Shown piece by piece: positions 12,506 through 24,135 of a stretch of 64,000 nucleotides of DNA; position 1 is the stretch's first letter; every line of letters begins with the position of its first letter. Both the position numbers and the translations under genes were made by a program. This stretch comes from Effrenium voratum (lineage: Eukaryota; Sar; Dinophyceae; Suessiales; Symbiodiniaceae): assembly GCA_963377175.1 (NCBI GenBank), contig CAUJNA010003771.1:2531587-2595586 (forward strand), read 5' to 3'. Under the pieces are notes generated by a model. That model had not been told where the DNA came from and did no database searches. It worked only from the letters and a program-made list of their open reading frames with translations.

Positions 12506-13030
12506 ATGGCTGGGAAGAAAGCCGGCCAGCTCAAGAAAGCCGAGACGATGAAGGACTTGAAGTTGTTGCAGAAGCAGAAGCGCATGGGCAAGGATAATGC
12601 CCACTGGCAAGCTCAGGTCGCGCAGGAGGCTAACTTGAAGGAACTCATGGACTGGTGCGAGAAGCATCCTGAGGCAACGAGCGCCATGCTCTGTCAGGTG
12701 CGGTCAGGGTCCTGGGATTCGGGGTCGGAGAACGAATCGGAGGCCGAGGAGAAGCTCCCACCCTATCAAAACAAGGTCCACCTTTTGTCCAGGGACAACG
12801 TGGTCAAGCTCGTGTCCGGCTTCCTTCCATCCATGGGCGCTTTCATTGAGAGCTTGCCGAAAAAGACGCCGAAAGCCGACCTCGGGTCAATCCTGGCATA
12901 TCTCACCAACATGGACCCTGCCTCGGCCTTGCCAACCAAGAAGGTTGGGCCTTTGAGGGACTACTTCCGCGACCGCTGGGTCCGCAATGGGGAGCGCTGC
13001 AAAGACTGGCTCTTTGACTCAGACGGGGAT
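12506..13030 (+). CDS. hypothetical Lys-rich charged protein, first part (about 175 aa)
   Basis: ATG at 12506 (GTGGCCATGG context) starts MAGKKAGQLKKAETMKDLKL. A charged helical region follows, then an acidic stretch (SGSENESEAEEKL) and a folded-looking block (VHLLSRDNVVKLVSGFL, DPASALPTKKVGPLRDYFRD). The frame runs to 13048, but the protein reads best if it leaves at about 13029-13030 (KDWLFDSDGD) and continues at 13180 with YWRLEDNESGEK. No family is recognised. A chromatin or nucleic-acid role would fit the composition but is only a guess. Confidence 0.55.
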
Positions 13031-13179
13031 GCAACCACACAGGCCTGAAGCAGAACCAATCCACCACCAATGCCGCGTGTCACATGTTGTAGTTCAATAG
13101 TGCTTAATGTTGGATGTTAGGGCTTGTCGCATTTTGAAAATTTGGGCTTTGCCCGGTAGGCCTTCTGGTCTGCCCACAG

Positions 13180-13585
13180 CTACTGGCGATTGGAGGATAA
13201 TGAGAGCGGTGAGAAGGTCGTGCGGTTTGTCCCCACTGGAGAAGTCCTGCCACTCCCGGACTGCATCTGCGGTGATGACACAGAGCTGGTCCTCGGTCAC
13301 TCGTTCGCCAAAGCAGTCCTGAAGAGGGATTTGGTTTCCCTGAGCGTCTCGTCATTGTTGCAAAAGTCCCCGGACATCAAGATTGCTGGCCCGCTGTTTC
13401 TGAAGGACTGCGCTGACGCTGGGACTTTAGACGAGAAGCCTGAAGTCAAGACCCCGCCACGGAAGAGCCGGAAGACAACCAAGAAGCAAGGGTCTCCTGA
13501 AACAGGGGCCAAGCAGTTGAAAATGTCCAGCCCTCAAAAGCCCAAGAGTGGCAAGGGCGGTCTGAGCGACGTTGAGTCGGATTGA
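13180..13585 (+). CDS. hypothetical Lys-rich charged protein, second part (about 134 aa)
   Basis: After CCCACAG (13173-13179) the frame reads YWRLEDNESGEKVVRF, then PLPDCICGDDTEL and a helical stretch. It finishes with a basic, Pro/Ser/Lys-rich tail (KTPPRKSRKTTKKQGSPETG) and stops at 13583-13585. The tail looks like a disordered nuclear-type tail. The strongest protein-level join to the preceding part uses GA|C = Asp, but that would need a TG donor at 13030-13031, or GC at 13031 with a shifted acceptor. The intron would be about 150 nt. Confidence 0.5.
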
Positions 13586-14010
13586 GTCACGCCGTGGTCT
13601 CACGGCTTTGCCCTGCATAAAGGCCACGTGATTATAGGTTTTTTTTGTTGTCAGGTCGAGCACGCGATGTAAGTCAAAATGTGCCAAGCGCTGGCGAAAA
13701 GAGCATGTCTTCATGATGCTTCCCTGTCCTGCTTTGTTTATCTGGAGTCCGAGGTGGTCCATCAACTGCAAGGAGGGTCCAAGCCTGGCGCTCAGTCTAA
13801 TTAAGTCTCACACACTGGCATTTGCTCGCAGGGCTTCGTCTCGGCCTTCGTCAATCAGATTCTGCCATGTTGCCAGCTTAGAGTAGCAGCAATGCTATTG
13901 CGATACTCTGCTGCTGTTTGCCTTTGTCCATTGTGATTGGTGTATGTTCAGCGATGCAGCCACGGTCAGAAGCGCAATCTTGGTTCAACATCAATAATGA
14001 AATGTGCAGG

Positions 14011-14070
14011 GATATAAGGAGTGTGGGTGTGGGGGTGTGGTGGTGTGGGGGTGTGGGAGAGTGGGGTGTG
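14011..14070 (+). repeat. GTGTGGGG-type G-rich tract
   Basis: Runs of GTGTGGGTGTGGGGGTGTGG and variants, about 60 bp, form a smaller relative of the array at 14336-14628. G runs on the + strand could fold as quadruplex DNA. Confidence 0.7.
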
Positions 14071-14335
14071 AGGGGTGCATCCGCAAGATCGCTTTGGACA
14101 GAGCACTGGCCAACAATTCGGGACATGCTTGGCTTCCATGTTTGTTTCCAAGAGCGCTCGTGTCTTTACCGTGTGTGTCCTAGCACGAATGATACCAAAG
14201 ATCAAGGCGCCGACCAAGCAAAGACCAGGGGACCAACGACCAGGGACCAAGGACCAGGGATATAAACCCCGCAATACAGCCCAATCATTCAAATGAGCAG
14301 CTCCTTGGAAAAAAGGGCAAGCGTGTCTGGCGCCT

Positions 14336-14628
14336 AGTTGTGTGGGCGAGTGGGTGTGCCAGGGTGTGGCACGGTGTGGCGGGTTTGTGCGGGGCGTGTG
14401 GGCGGGTGGGCGGGCGGGCGGGTGTGGGTGGGTGGGTGTGGGTGGGTGTGGGTGGGTGGGGTGGGTGTGGGTGGGTGGGTGTGGGTGGGTGGGTGGATGG
14501 GTGTGGGTGGGTGGGCGTGGGTGGGTGGGGCGGGTGGGTTGGGTGGAGCAGGTGGGTGGGTGGCTGGTAGGGCGGGCGGGCGGGCGGGCGGGCGGGTGGG
14601 TGGGTGGGTGGGTGGGTGGGTGGGTGTT
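14336..14628 (+). repeat. GGGTGTGGGTGG / GGGCGG minisatellite (G-quadruplex-prone)
   Basis: Nearly 300 bp is built from GGTGGGTGTGG and GGCGGGC variants with no long C content on the + strand. Three-frame Gly/Val/Trp/Cys open frames on + and Pro/His/Thr frames on - are by-products. Regular G3 runs separated by one or two bases make it a strong quadruplex candidate. Confidence 0.9.
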
Positions 14629-15255
14629 TATGTTTGTGGTTGTGTGGGTGGTGTTTTTGATTAAATATGTCCATCTAAGGCCAGCCAACAGCAGAACAGG
14701 TTCATAAAGAATGCGTCGACAACAAACGAGCCAGCTGCAAAAAGCCAACCGCTGCAAAACCCACCAGCAAAACCACCCAACGCCCGAGCACCAGCCACCT
14801 GCAACACACCAACCCGTGGCCTTGACAGTTGACCATGGTTTTGCGGTTCACAAGCATCCCTCACGCCCAGGCTTTGGGCGATTTGCAAGGGAGCGGTCCT
14901 CATTTTGCCCACGCGTACGCTAGTGCATGGCTTGACTTCACCAACATGACCCGCTCATGTGCTTATTGCTGGAGCTGGATGATGGCTGAGGCTTGGTCGC
15001 ATCCATTGGGCCAAGCACACCATCAGGCAGGCCATCCACTGTCTTTTTGTGATTCTCAAGTGTTGTGTTGTTTGTCCGATGATGCATCGTGTGTCGACAG
15101 GCCCCGATTCTAGTGAGCCACTGAAAGACGATGGCTGCCTGGTTTGACGCAAAAAGGATCGCATTGCTTTGGTGCCTGCTGGCTACGCGCGGGACACCCC
15201 ACTAACCCTCCACTAACCCCCCCTAGGTTCGGCTAAGTTCGGCTAACCCAGCTGG

Positions 15256-15274
15256 GGTTCGCAGAGGGTTCGCG
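15256..15274 (+). repeat. 19-bp TTCG direct repeat, right copy
   Basis: GGTTCGCAGAGGGTTCGCG matches 1174-1192 at 18 of 19 positions in the same orientation. It sits in a short TTCG and CTAACC-rich patch (15200-15285). Confidence 0.5.
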
Positions 15275-15284
15275 TAAGCAAGCT

Positions 15285-18200
15285 GGTGACTACTCAATCT
15301 GGCGACCCCCCCTGTTTGGCCACCAGATTCTCTTTTAAAATGTACAAAAAGCCAGGGTTGCCCAAAAAAAATGGACCACAGGGGAGTTTCCCAAAAACGG
15401 GGGCCCATACCCCTCTTTTTGGTTGCGGGTTGGGAGGTGAAGGCTTCGGAGATTCCGTCGAGCAAGGTGACCGGCTTTGGTCCTTGGGCGCACCGCTGCG
15501 CAGCAGCTGGCTGCTGTTCATCGAGCCCTGGACGATCCGAGCTGGACGTGTTTTTCATTTCTTTTGGTGGTGCGAAATTATACTCCCAGTTGTTATCTTT
15601 TTTTGGTTTTCAAATTTCAATTCCCCTCGTTTGGTCCGGACCTGGTGATGCTGGCGTCCCAAGCTCTTTAAACCGCTTTCCGGGGGTAAAACACATTGAG
15701 GATGCCTTGCTAAACTGGACCCGGTCTCTGTCAAGGTTCCAAAAGATGAGCTTTTATTGCTTGTTGCTGCTGTGGTAGTTTAGAAAACTGACTTTTGGAA
15801 CTGGTTTAGCCATGATTTCAGTAGTGTTTGTATTGCTTTGAGTCGCTCTTGCGTTGGTTTAGTATGGGTCCTTTTCGTTCCTCTTCTGTTTAGTATTGGC
15901 TTAGTATTGGTTGGTGATGCCTTAGTACCGGTACCGAATTGGTACTGCAGTCTAGGTTCAATACTTTTTTGTTTATGGCTTAGAACTGGTTTAGCATCAT
16001 CGGTTGAGTTTTGGTTCGGTAGAAAGTGCTGCCTTAGTACTGGCTTAGTCTTGGTTGGTATTGCTTACCCTTCTGCCGGGTACCTTCCTTTCAATTTTCG
16101 GAGTCAGGGCTTGGCTCACTCCGGCATTGGAGAATTGCCGGCCTGGCGCTTTCGAACCTTTGTTCAGAATTTGCATGTTTGGGGGGTTGGAGCCAAGGGA
16201 TTTCTCAGCAGCAAGCAAAGGCAAGCTGAGGTTCTTTGGGGCAAGGTAGGGGGACAAACCTCTTCAGAATTCCCATTGTTGAGCATGACTCTTTTCAACA
16301 TGCGGGCACAAACTTGATTTTGAGGTATAATAGCAGACAAATAATTATTCATACGGTGGGGTTGGAGAAGTCGAGGTCACATTTCCTGGAGAAGAAGAGT
16401 TGCGGTGAAGATATCTGGGGAGACCCTATTTTATTTGTTCTTGGAAACAAGCTTTCTTTTATTGGTCGCCCTGATCCTTTTTCATTTTTGGGGATTAATA
16501 CTTTTGGGGGCACTTTCTCGAGTTTGGCAACCTTCCATTTTTCCCGGTACCCGCATAAACTGTAACATTCACTAAGTGCGGACCAGAATCAAAATAGGTG
16601 AAGTTGGCTCGGTGAGTTTTTGGAGCAGGCACGTTGTTGTGGGGCATCTTGAAACGGACGTCAAAGGGAACACACTTACAGGGTCACCCAATTTTGAGGC
16701 AAACCCAAAAAGGCAAACGTGAGGGAAGCCAAACCGAAAGCGAGGTATTAGGCTATTAGCAACCTGCAAAAGCTTGAGATTACACGCCACGGATCCGCGG
16801 GGTATTCGACTTGGCTCGCATCCAGAGCGAGGGAGCTGTGCCGTGGACTCCCGGGACCCAACGCTTAGCAAAAAACTCGATCCACAGCAGCCATGGGGTT
16901 TCACCCCTGGAAAATCCACCGGGGCAATAGGTGCAACCGTGAAAGGGGGGGGCCTCTCCAAATCCTTTGTACTTTCCCCCACATTTTGCAAGCAAAAGCC
17001 GGAACCACAATCTACGATGCCTTTGAAAACAGCAGCTCTCATCACCTTTGTAGGCTTTGTCACCCTGTGATCAGCACCTTTTGCTTGCTTTGGAGACTAG
17101 CTGCCAGTGCATAGCGTGTAGGTCCCTCGTTCCGTTCCCTGTTTCCAGTTTATAACTGTCTTCCTGCCTTTTGTCTTCCCTCTTCTCGTTCTTCCCGTTG
17201 GTCTGCTGTGTACAACTGCCGTACCGCGACTCTCTCAGGATCTTTTCCACGCAACCAGCTTGCAGGCAGTGGAGGCCGGGAGATGGCGTCCGGGCGAGAG
17301 ATTTCCAACGTAGGCAGCAACCCGGCAAAGTCAGGAAGACATGATATAGTGGTAAAAATGATTCGATATAGTGGTAAAGATGATGATGGATAAAGAGATG
17401 ATTCCTTTTCCTTCTTTCTCTCCTCGTGGCTGTTAAGAAAGTAGCAACCCCAAGGGCGTGCCCTCGTCCAACCCGCTGTCAAGGCTCCTTCCAAAGTGCC
17501 CCCGAAGCATTCCGACCAGGGGTGCTGTCTGGTCAGTTGCTGTCCGACTCGCCTCAGCCCGGCAAGGACGAGACCGAGCTCTGGGCCGTCGTCTCTGTGA
17601 GGAGGGTGGAGAATTCTGCGGGCGGGCTTCCTGAGGGTCTGGTTGCTTCTAACTTCTTACATTCTCCAAAGAAATGAACAAATCCAGAAGAGTTCAACCA
17701 GCTAATCAACCAGAAGGTACTCAACGTAACCAGCTCAACCAGTTAAATTACCTACTCTCAGAAGAATACCAGGATTGAACCAGTAAACCAATACGTCAAA
17801 ACAGTGCCATTTGCAGCTTGTGTTCCAATCAAGCAACCAAGCGGGCACCGCCCATCCGCTCGTCCTGCTCGGCAGCTAGGTTGGGCATGCGCGTCAAACG
17901 AAGAATAATTCAGCATTTACCCCGGACCACAGGACAGTCAGGATCTTGTTGTCTTGTGCACTATGGAGGAAAGGGCACGTGGAGCTGGAGCAAGGGCATG
18001 AAGTTAGTAAGTCAGTGAGCTGGTAAGCTAGGAAGTTTAAGTTGGCAAGGTTGTTAGTTACTTGGTGTCCGCTGTGGAACTGGAGGAAGAAATACTACTT
18101 CTACTACTGCTGCTACCACTGCTACTACAGCAAGAACAACTATTACTACGACTGCTATTGCCGCTACTACTGCAGCTACTGATGCTCGTTTTTTCCTAAG

Positions 18201-19163
18201 CATTTTTTTGATCCGTTAGCCCCCATCCTGCACGGCAGCGAGAAGACTCCTCTAAGGACCCTTGGCTTGGCTTTTTTTTTTTTGTAACCTGTACCAGGTC
18301 ATCTGGATCTGTTCGTGGCATGAACAGTCTTTTGCCCTGCCTCCAACTAACGTGGCAACCGACAGGGGGTCCCTTCAAAAGGAGATTAACTTTCCAGGTA
18401 CCTCCTTCACAGGTGCTATGTTAGTTGGAGGAAGGGTATTCATTCATTTCCCATTTGGATCTGTTATGAACAATCTTTTATCCATTCATTTCCCTTGCTC
18501 CCACCTGGTCATATTTTTTGCTGGTTCTTGCAGCTCTTCTCCCACCTGTTTTCCCTTTTCTCCCCACCCTGGTCGTTTTTTGCTTTGTTTTTCTGGGCCC
18601 AGCGAAGACCTGCCGGGAGGAGACCCTTCAACAGCCCCATCACCGAGCAGAGCTCCCCGGCCGTGGCGGCGGCGTCCCCGGCCCGGCACGGCCTGGAGGC
18701 GGGAGGGAGAGACGTTTCTTTTTTGGGGCGAACCGTTAGGTGGAGCGATGGGATCGTTGGGGCGCGCCTTTATTTTTGTTTTCCTTTTCCTGCTGTAGCT
18801 GTTTCATCGTCTGCTTTTTTAGCCGTTTTTGTCGCTGAGTAGGGTTCACTGGTTGAAGGGTTTTTGTGTTTGAAGGATCTTTGTAGACCGAGGCCCTAGA
18901 CAGAAGCAATACCGTAGGGCTGAGAAGGAATCCCAACATCCGTAGTGCCTGAATGTGTTTGTGTACGTGTGTGCGCACACCCTTGCCTTAAGGGCTTGTC
19001 GGCTCTCCAGTTGGAGCCGGCGCTATCCCCACACCTCCGCTTAGCAAGTACGCGTTGTGGTGGTTGGTGCGCCCAATGTCTCCCAAAGCCCCAGGCCTCC
19101 CTCCCAAAGGCTCCAAGAAGCTCCCCGCCCCCGTTGACGCCTGACGCCTGACGCCTCCACCAG
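15285..19163. other. repeat-rich non-coding region
   Basis: No gene is convincing. 15830-16070 repeats variants of GGCTTAGTATTGGTTTAG. 17335-17385 has GATATAGTGGTAAA twice. 17690-17800 repeats AACCAG words. 18080-18185 is a degenerate CTA/CTG triplet tract. At 18600-18725 a GC-rich open stretch after CCCAG (RRPAGRRPFNSPITEQSS) could be an exon, but its frame is not certain. The rest is unique, T-rich, intron-like sequence. Confidence 0.5.
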
Positions 19164-19253
19164 GCCTTGCGGAGCCTAGGGGCCTTGGAGCACCTGGCAG
19201 GAGCCGGGGCTTTTTGGCTTCACAACGAACGCGGGGCCTACGTCTTCGTTTAG
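19164..19253 (+). CDS. isolated exon candidate, 29 aa
   Basis: After CACCAG the frame reads ALRSLGALEHLAGAGAFWLH and then NERGAYVFV before a stop at 19251-19253. Codon choice (Leu CTG/TTG, Gly GGG/GGC) looks coding, and the exon starts AG|G. The exon probably ends before the stop at a GT, GC or GA donor. Gene identity is unknown. Confidence 0.35.
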   Translation, partial: ALRSLGALEHLAGAGAFWLHNERGAYVFV

Positions 19254-19960
19254 GATTTGGACCCCCGGAAAAAGACGCTTTTCTCTCAAGTTTCAATTTT
19301 TCAACCATAGAAGAAATTGCGACCCCCCTAAAAAATGGGCTTTTCTCTCGGGTTTCCAAATTTGAAGCCACCGAACAAGAAGGGCGCCCTCAACAAATGA
19401 AATATACCCAAATGGAGGCCAACATTTGGCTTTACAAAGCCCCAAGCCTGGAGTTAGCTTTTTGGGTTTCTATTTGGGGGACAAGGGGTTTTTGTGGCCC
19501 CTGGAAGCGTGGGTGGTTTTTCCTGTGCTCATTGGGGGCGATGCAAAGTAGTGGTACTTTGTGGGTGTGTTCAAACAAACCTGGGCGGAAAAAGAGAGGA
19601 ACATGCATGTATTCTCAACTAAACTGAACTGAAAGGACACCCAAGTGGGGGGACCTCACAGGGGAGGGTGATGTCCTTCGTCCAAATTCGGGACAGGTCT
19701 GACAGACGCCCAAAGTGTGAAGGGAGTTGAAAAGGGAAACAAACAGGAAACCACGACGCAACTTTTTGGGTCCAACTTGGACACCCCCTCCCCACAAAAA
19801 TGTTGATGCTGGAAAAGCATATCAGCCATGACTGCAATGGTCTTCAAAAGTGTGAGTGGGGTGCGGGCAGAGCCAAAATATTTCCATCTGGGCCATCTCA
19901 AAAATGCCCGGTGAACTTGGGACGCGCCGCGGCGTTGCGTTGTTTTTTTTGGTTAACCAG

Positions 19961-20151
19961 GAGTGGATGGCATGGCGACCACCGACGTGGAGAGGCATGT
20001 CATGGGCAACATCTCCGAAGAGGCGCTGATGGCTTCAGCCGAGGATGGGTTTGTCTCCATAGATAGTCCCTGCACACGGGCTGGGCTCAGCTCCTATTTA
20101 ACAAACAACAGCATGAGGAGCGGAGAGCCCAGGTTGGGTGCTTGGTGCTGA
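19961..20151 (+). CDS. isolated exon candidate, about 62 aa
   Basis: After TTAACCAG the frame reads VDGMATTDVERHVMGNISEE and ALMASAEDGFVSIDSPCTR, with good codon balance and acidic/helical content. It is open to a stop at 20149-20151, but the exon could end earlier, for instance near CTGCACACGG|GCTGGG (GC donor). No family recognised. Confidence 0.4.
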
Positions 20152-20781
20152 AAAGGCCATCCCCAAAAAGGGAAGACGCAGCCTCATCCAGCACTCATTT
20201 CGCCGGCTCTGTTGCTCCTTAACTGTGGAGCTCCCCTGGTGATGGTTTGAGCATTCCTATGCACAATGGAACCGGTGACTGCAGTGCGTCGGACACTGCT
20301 CCTTTGGAAGGATTCATGAACTTCAGGGTCGGAAGACACGACCTGTTCCCAACAATCCATGAACGTTCAGAACGGTCAGGTCTTTTCTCTTGAAAGCTGC
20401 AAGACTCCGACTCAATGTGTAGAGGCTCAGTGTCTCTCTCCTCACGTGTGATCCCGGTGAGCTTTTCGCACCTAAACAGTACTAAGCAGGGTTTCATTTT
20501 TTTCTCCAGAAACCACACATCCTTAAAACCACTCACAGTTGGGAAAACGAAAGAAATGCAGCTTGGTATGGGTCAACATTTACACCAGGACTCTATTTCC
20601 CAAGACTTCTGGACCCGTTTGTGGTCAAGAAACAGACTTCAGCACCAGAGGACCCGCAGGTTGCATCTGCCTTGCCTCCACTTACCCAAAGGGGGGAAGT
20701 TTTCACTTCCGCACCCCAAGGCGTTTTGACCCAGGCTCATCCTTCGCGCCGATTCTTTCCGATCGATTTTCCGATCGGCAG

Positions 20782-20880
20782 GCCTGGCGGCTGCTGCTGG
20801 GCCGAGCGCTGCAGGCCGGATCGCTACCAGGGGGCCCGGGGCCCCAGGTGCGGGCGGGGTTCTCCGAGCTCCAGAGATAG
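20782..20880 (+). CDS. isolated exon candidate, 32 aa
   Basis: After CGGCAG the frame reads AWRLLLGRALQAGSLPGGPG and PQVRAGFSELQR, stopping at 20878-20880. A GT donor at GCCCCAG|GTGCGGG would end the exon at PGPQ. The region is GC-rich compared with its surroundings. Confidence 0.35.
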   Translation, partial: AWRLLLGRALQAGSLPGGPGPQVRAGFSELQR

Positions 20881-21695
20881 CGGCCCTGTTTTTGTTGTTT
20901 TTTGCGATGGGGGGGACTTTTTTTTTGATAAGGGGGGGGGGGTTAAGGGAAACCAAAAGGAAAGTTAGTCTCTCTTTTTTTTTGGGGGGGGTTTGTTGAA
21001 GGGAACCCTTCTTCGGGGGGATGTCCCCTAAAAGAGACACGCCCAAAGTCTTAAAAGCTCAGCCGCAAGCCGCGCCCACGAGTCATAGCAAAACCCTGAA
21101 AGCAACAGGCTGGGTATCAGCCCTTTGCCGAGCCGAACTGAAACCCCTACGAACCCAAGCCGCACCTTCACCAAGGTCAAAGCCAGCCAAGAAACACACA
21201 GCGATGGAACCAGCCCCGAGCCAGTGCCGCCAAAACAGAGCCAATAGGCAGCCCTGGGTCCAAGTGAGGCTGGTGATTCTGGTGACTAGGGCTTCCCTCC
21301 TTCGACATGTTGGCCGTTTTGGTGGATATTCATCACCTTTTGGTGGGCAAAGCTCCTCGCATAGGTCCAAAGGCCCAGCCGAATTCGGGGAGGGGCCCGG
21401 GAGGTGGTCATCTTTTTCTGGCCCCGAAGGAGGTTGCTGAGGGTTTGCTCCGGTCGCTAGGTGTGGATGCGGTTTGGAAGCACCCGCCGCGGGCTGAGAG
21501 AGGTCTGGCAATGAGGTTTTTCTCCTCCCTTTTGGCGATCCTTTGACATTTGTTGGAGGGCTTCTGTTCAACAGCAACCAACTCAACCAACCGAGCGAGC
21601 GTCCTTTCTTTTCTCCACGCCTGGGCAAGTGAGCCCCAAATGGTTTGGCGTATACCTCACAGGAAACCCTCCAACCTCGTTGGGGGAATGCTGCA
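20881..21695. other. homopolymer-rich segment and fold-back-related repeat
   Basis: 20905-21020 has long G and T runs. 21050-21290 resembles part of the fold-back element at 54 kb (listed separately). 21290-21690 has no supported gene. The minus-strand frame 21083-22036 crosses these repeats and lacks domain features. Confidence 0.45.
21050..21290. repeat. relative of the 54-kb fold-back element
   Basis: 21230-21290 (ACAGAGCCAATAGGCAGC, then CAAGTGAGGCTGGTGAT) matches the right arm of the element at 54287-54360. 21102-21130 (ACAGGCTGGGTATCAGCCCT) matches 54178-54205. Only one arm is evident here. Confidence 0.5.
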
Positions 21696-21699
21696 GGTT

Positions 21700-22010
21700 C
21701 TGCTTGCTCTTGGATGAGGATACCTCGGCAGAAAGTGCCATGCGCAAGTTGGAGGTGGTCATCGAGATCCAAAGGCCGAACAGCCGCGCCTGGATTTCGC
21801 TTGCGATTGGAAGCTGGAGCACCACGCGTCAGGCCCGAAAGAGGGAAAGCCAGAGGCAGCAGACACAAAACGGCCGCCTGGCTGAAAGAGCGCTGGAGGT
21901 TTTGCATGACTTCGCCGCTTTCCGAAAGATCTGCGCCCTGAACGTCGCATTCGAAGTACCTGGATCTGGAGTAGCTACTATGTTTGCCCCAGTCACTGTG
22001 AGTTTTCAGG
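21700..22010 (+). CDS. exon candidate, Arg-rich helical segment
   Basis: The + frame reads EDTSAESAMRKLEVVIEIQR, ARKRESQRQQTQNGRLAERA and LEVLHDFAAFRKICALNV. This looks like a helical, Gln/Arg-rich protein. A minus-strand frame covers the same bases for longer, so the strand is not fully settled. I prefer + because every better-supported exon in the window is on + and the residue pattern is helical. Confidence 0.35.
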
Positions 22011-22624
22011 GTATGTGTCTGGAAAGGAGAAAACACAACCTAGCAACTTAGAGAGGACCAGGATTGCTCGAGTACAAGGCGGTGGGCTCTGACTGAATTT
22101 GCGGATTTTTCTAGCTGAGGTGGGGTCCGCCGTGTACGGGCTAGCGCAACTTTTTGACCGCCCTGAGATCACGGAGGAGATGGCTCTAGGTGTTGATATT
22201 CGGTGCCGCTCGTTGCCGAGAGACATCGAGTTCGTCGAGTGGTTTCGATAGTACGATTTAGGCAGATGATAGACTCTGATGGAAATATGCATATATACTG
22301 CACATGCCTGCCCGCTTTTCAGTTTTGAGTGCCACTTGATCTGTCAGAGGTTTTAATCTCAAGCGAACTGCCGTGCGCTTCCTTTCCTTCCAAGTTTCAC
22401 AGAGCAAACACGGACTCCGTTTTCGAGTTTCGATCCTATTTTCACACGCTGCTTTGTGCACGAAACCACGTCCCGGGCAAACACATGCTTAACACACAGT
22501 ATGTATTTTTAAGGTATACAGTAGCTGCCACTTGGGCAGTACAAACAGATGCACATGCCAAGGTGTGACCCCTTGCTGAGAGGGGTGTGTGTGTGTGTGA
22601 CTATGTATATGTATGTATATATAT

Positions 22625-23107
22625 ATATGCATACATACATACATACATACATACATACATACATACATACATACATACATACATACATACATACATACAT
22701 ACATACATACATACATACATACATACATACATACATACATACATACATACATACATACATACATACATACATACATACATACATACATACATACATACAT
22801 ACATACATACATACATACATACATACATACATACATACATACATACATACATACATACATACATACATACATACATACATACATACATACATACATACAT
22901 ACATACATACATACATACATACATACATACATACATACATACATACATACATACATACATACATACATACATACATACATACATACATACATACATACAT
23001 ACATACATACATACATACATACATACATACATACATACATACATACATACATACATACATACATACATACATACATACATACATACATACATACATACAT
23101 ACATACA

Positions 23108-23180
<73 letters not shown>

Positions 23181-23182
23181 GT
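22625..23182 (+). repeat. (CATA)n microsatellite, about 500 bp, with (ACATAT)n tail
   Basis: A nearly perfect ACAT tetranucleotide array runs from about 22629 to 23135 (about 126 units). It is followed by seven to eight ACATAT units and a TA-rich edge. All long open frames here, in every frame, are artefacts. Confidence 0.98.
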
Positions 23183-23249
23183 ATATACACATGTATTATT
23201 ACACTTCAACCCAGATACAAAAGTGAATTTGACAGCTGGACACTTTCAG

Positions 23250-23375
23250 CTGTGGGGATCCGTTCAGCTGCCTGAGGAGCTGACGGTGCCCATCTTCAAT
23301 GCCAAGCAGCCTGCTGGGTATGTGCGCCTGCGCGTGCAGGCGGAGTCGTGGCCGATTCGACTCTTGCAAGGGTGA
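23250..23375 (+). CDS. terminal exon candidate, 41 aa
   Basis: After CACTTTCAG the frame reads LWGSVQLPEELTVPIFNAKQ and PAGYVRLRVQAESWPIRLL, ending QG-stop at 23373-23375. Alternating hydrophobic residues suggest beta strands. This is one of the more protein-like short exons and could be a 3' exon. No family recognised. Confidence 0.45.
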   Translation: MWGSVQLPEELTVPIFNAKQPAGYVRLRVQAESWPIRLLQG

Positions 23376-24084
23376 AGTAGCGATGGAGAGATGGGGTCAA
23401 CTTGTCTTTCTATGTCTTTTTTCCCCTGGCCAGTGAAGAAAAACACACGTGTGCTGCTTTGTGTTGCGATTTAGAAGAAAGTGGTGCCGAAAGATGTTAG
23501 CTCGCAGCGACTGATGGTTTGATTGCTGGTTCCTGGTCTGACACGAATGCCCCTGAGTCTCATGCAAGGGGTCAAATCCCCATCTCCCATGCGGGGCGAG
23601 TTGAGTGTCGGCGTTTCATATCGAAATATCGAAATAGTTGGGTGGGCGTGGCTGCTTTGTGATGCTTTAGCTGTGAGATTGAGAGGTCTCGGTGGTTGAA
23701 CCAAAAACGCAGAGGTTTAATTCTTGTCCATTTTACCGGCAGCATCCATCATTCTTGTAAGGCCACCAAGGTCAATGCTGGCACTGGCCTTGTCGGTGAT
23801 GCTGTTGAAGGCCTCTTGCCTGAAAGGTATGTCTGGTAGTGACAAAAATGCTGGTGGTGATGCTCCCTTGGCGGAAGATGTACCCCTACTCCAAGTACCC
23901 CGGTACTTTCCGGCGTATGTTCTTAATCACCAGGTTTGCCATTAGTAAGTCCTTTTTGTTTTTGTAAGGGGTTTGACATGACGTCCAAAAAGCTCTGGGT
24001 ATTTGGAGTGGGCTCGAATGATGTGAGCTTCGGCTGTCTCCACGTTCGGGGTGTGTACGGCTCGGTCTGGCTGAAGTCTTGCAG

Positions 24085-24135
24085 GATCCGACCCCGGAAT
24101 CGCCCCAGTGGATTAGGACACTGTCCCAGCGGAGG
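24085..24135 (+). CDS. short exon candidate
   Basis: After CTTGCAG the frame reads DPTPESPQWIRTLSQR with coding-like codons. A GA donor could follow at CAGCG|GAGG. It is too short to identify. Confidence 0.25.

Larger units (their letters stand above)
13586..15200. other. non-coding stretch with G-rich minisatellites
   Basis: No gene is supported. It holds the G-rich arrays listed separately. At 14210-14265 there is a short GACCAAGGACCAGG tandem. From 14650 to 15200 the sequence is unique, and its overlapping short frames on both strands look random. Confidence 0.55.

Noticed and set aside
21083..22036. 317-codon minus-strand ORF
   Set aside because: It runs through a fold-back-related repeat and opposite a better exon-like + frame; no domain features or splice support.
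22489..23375. Six overlapping ORFs of 200-260 codons on both strands
   Set aside because: They are translations of a perfect CATA tetranucleotide array; every frame is open by composition. Only the tail at 23250-23375 is kept as an exon candidate.
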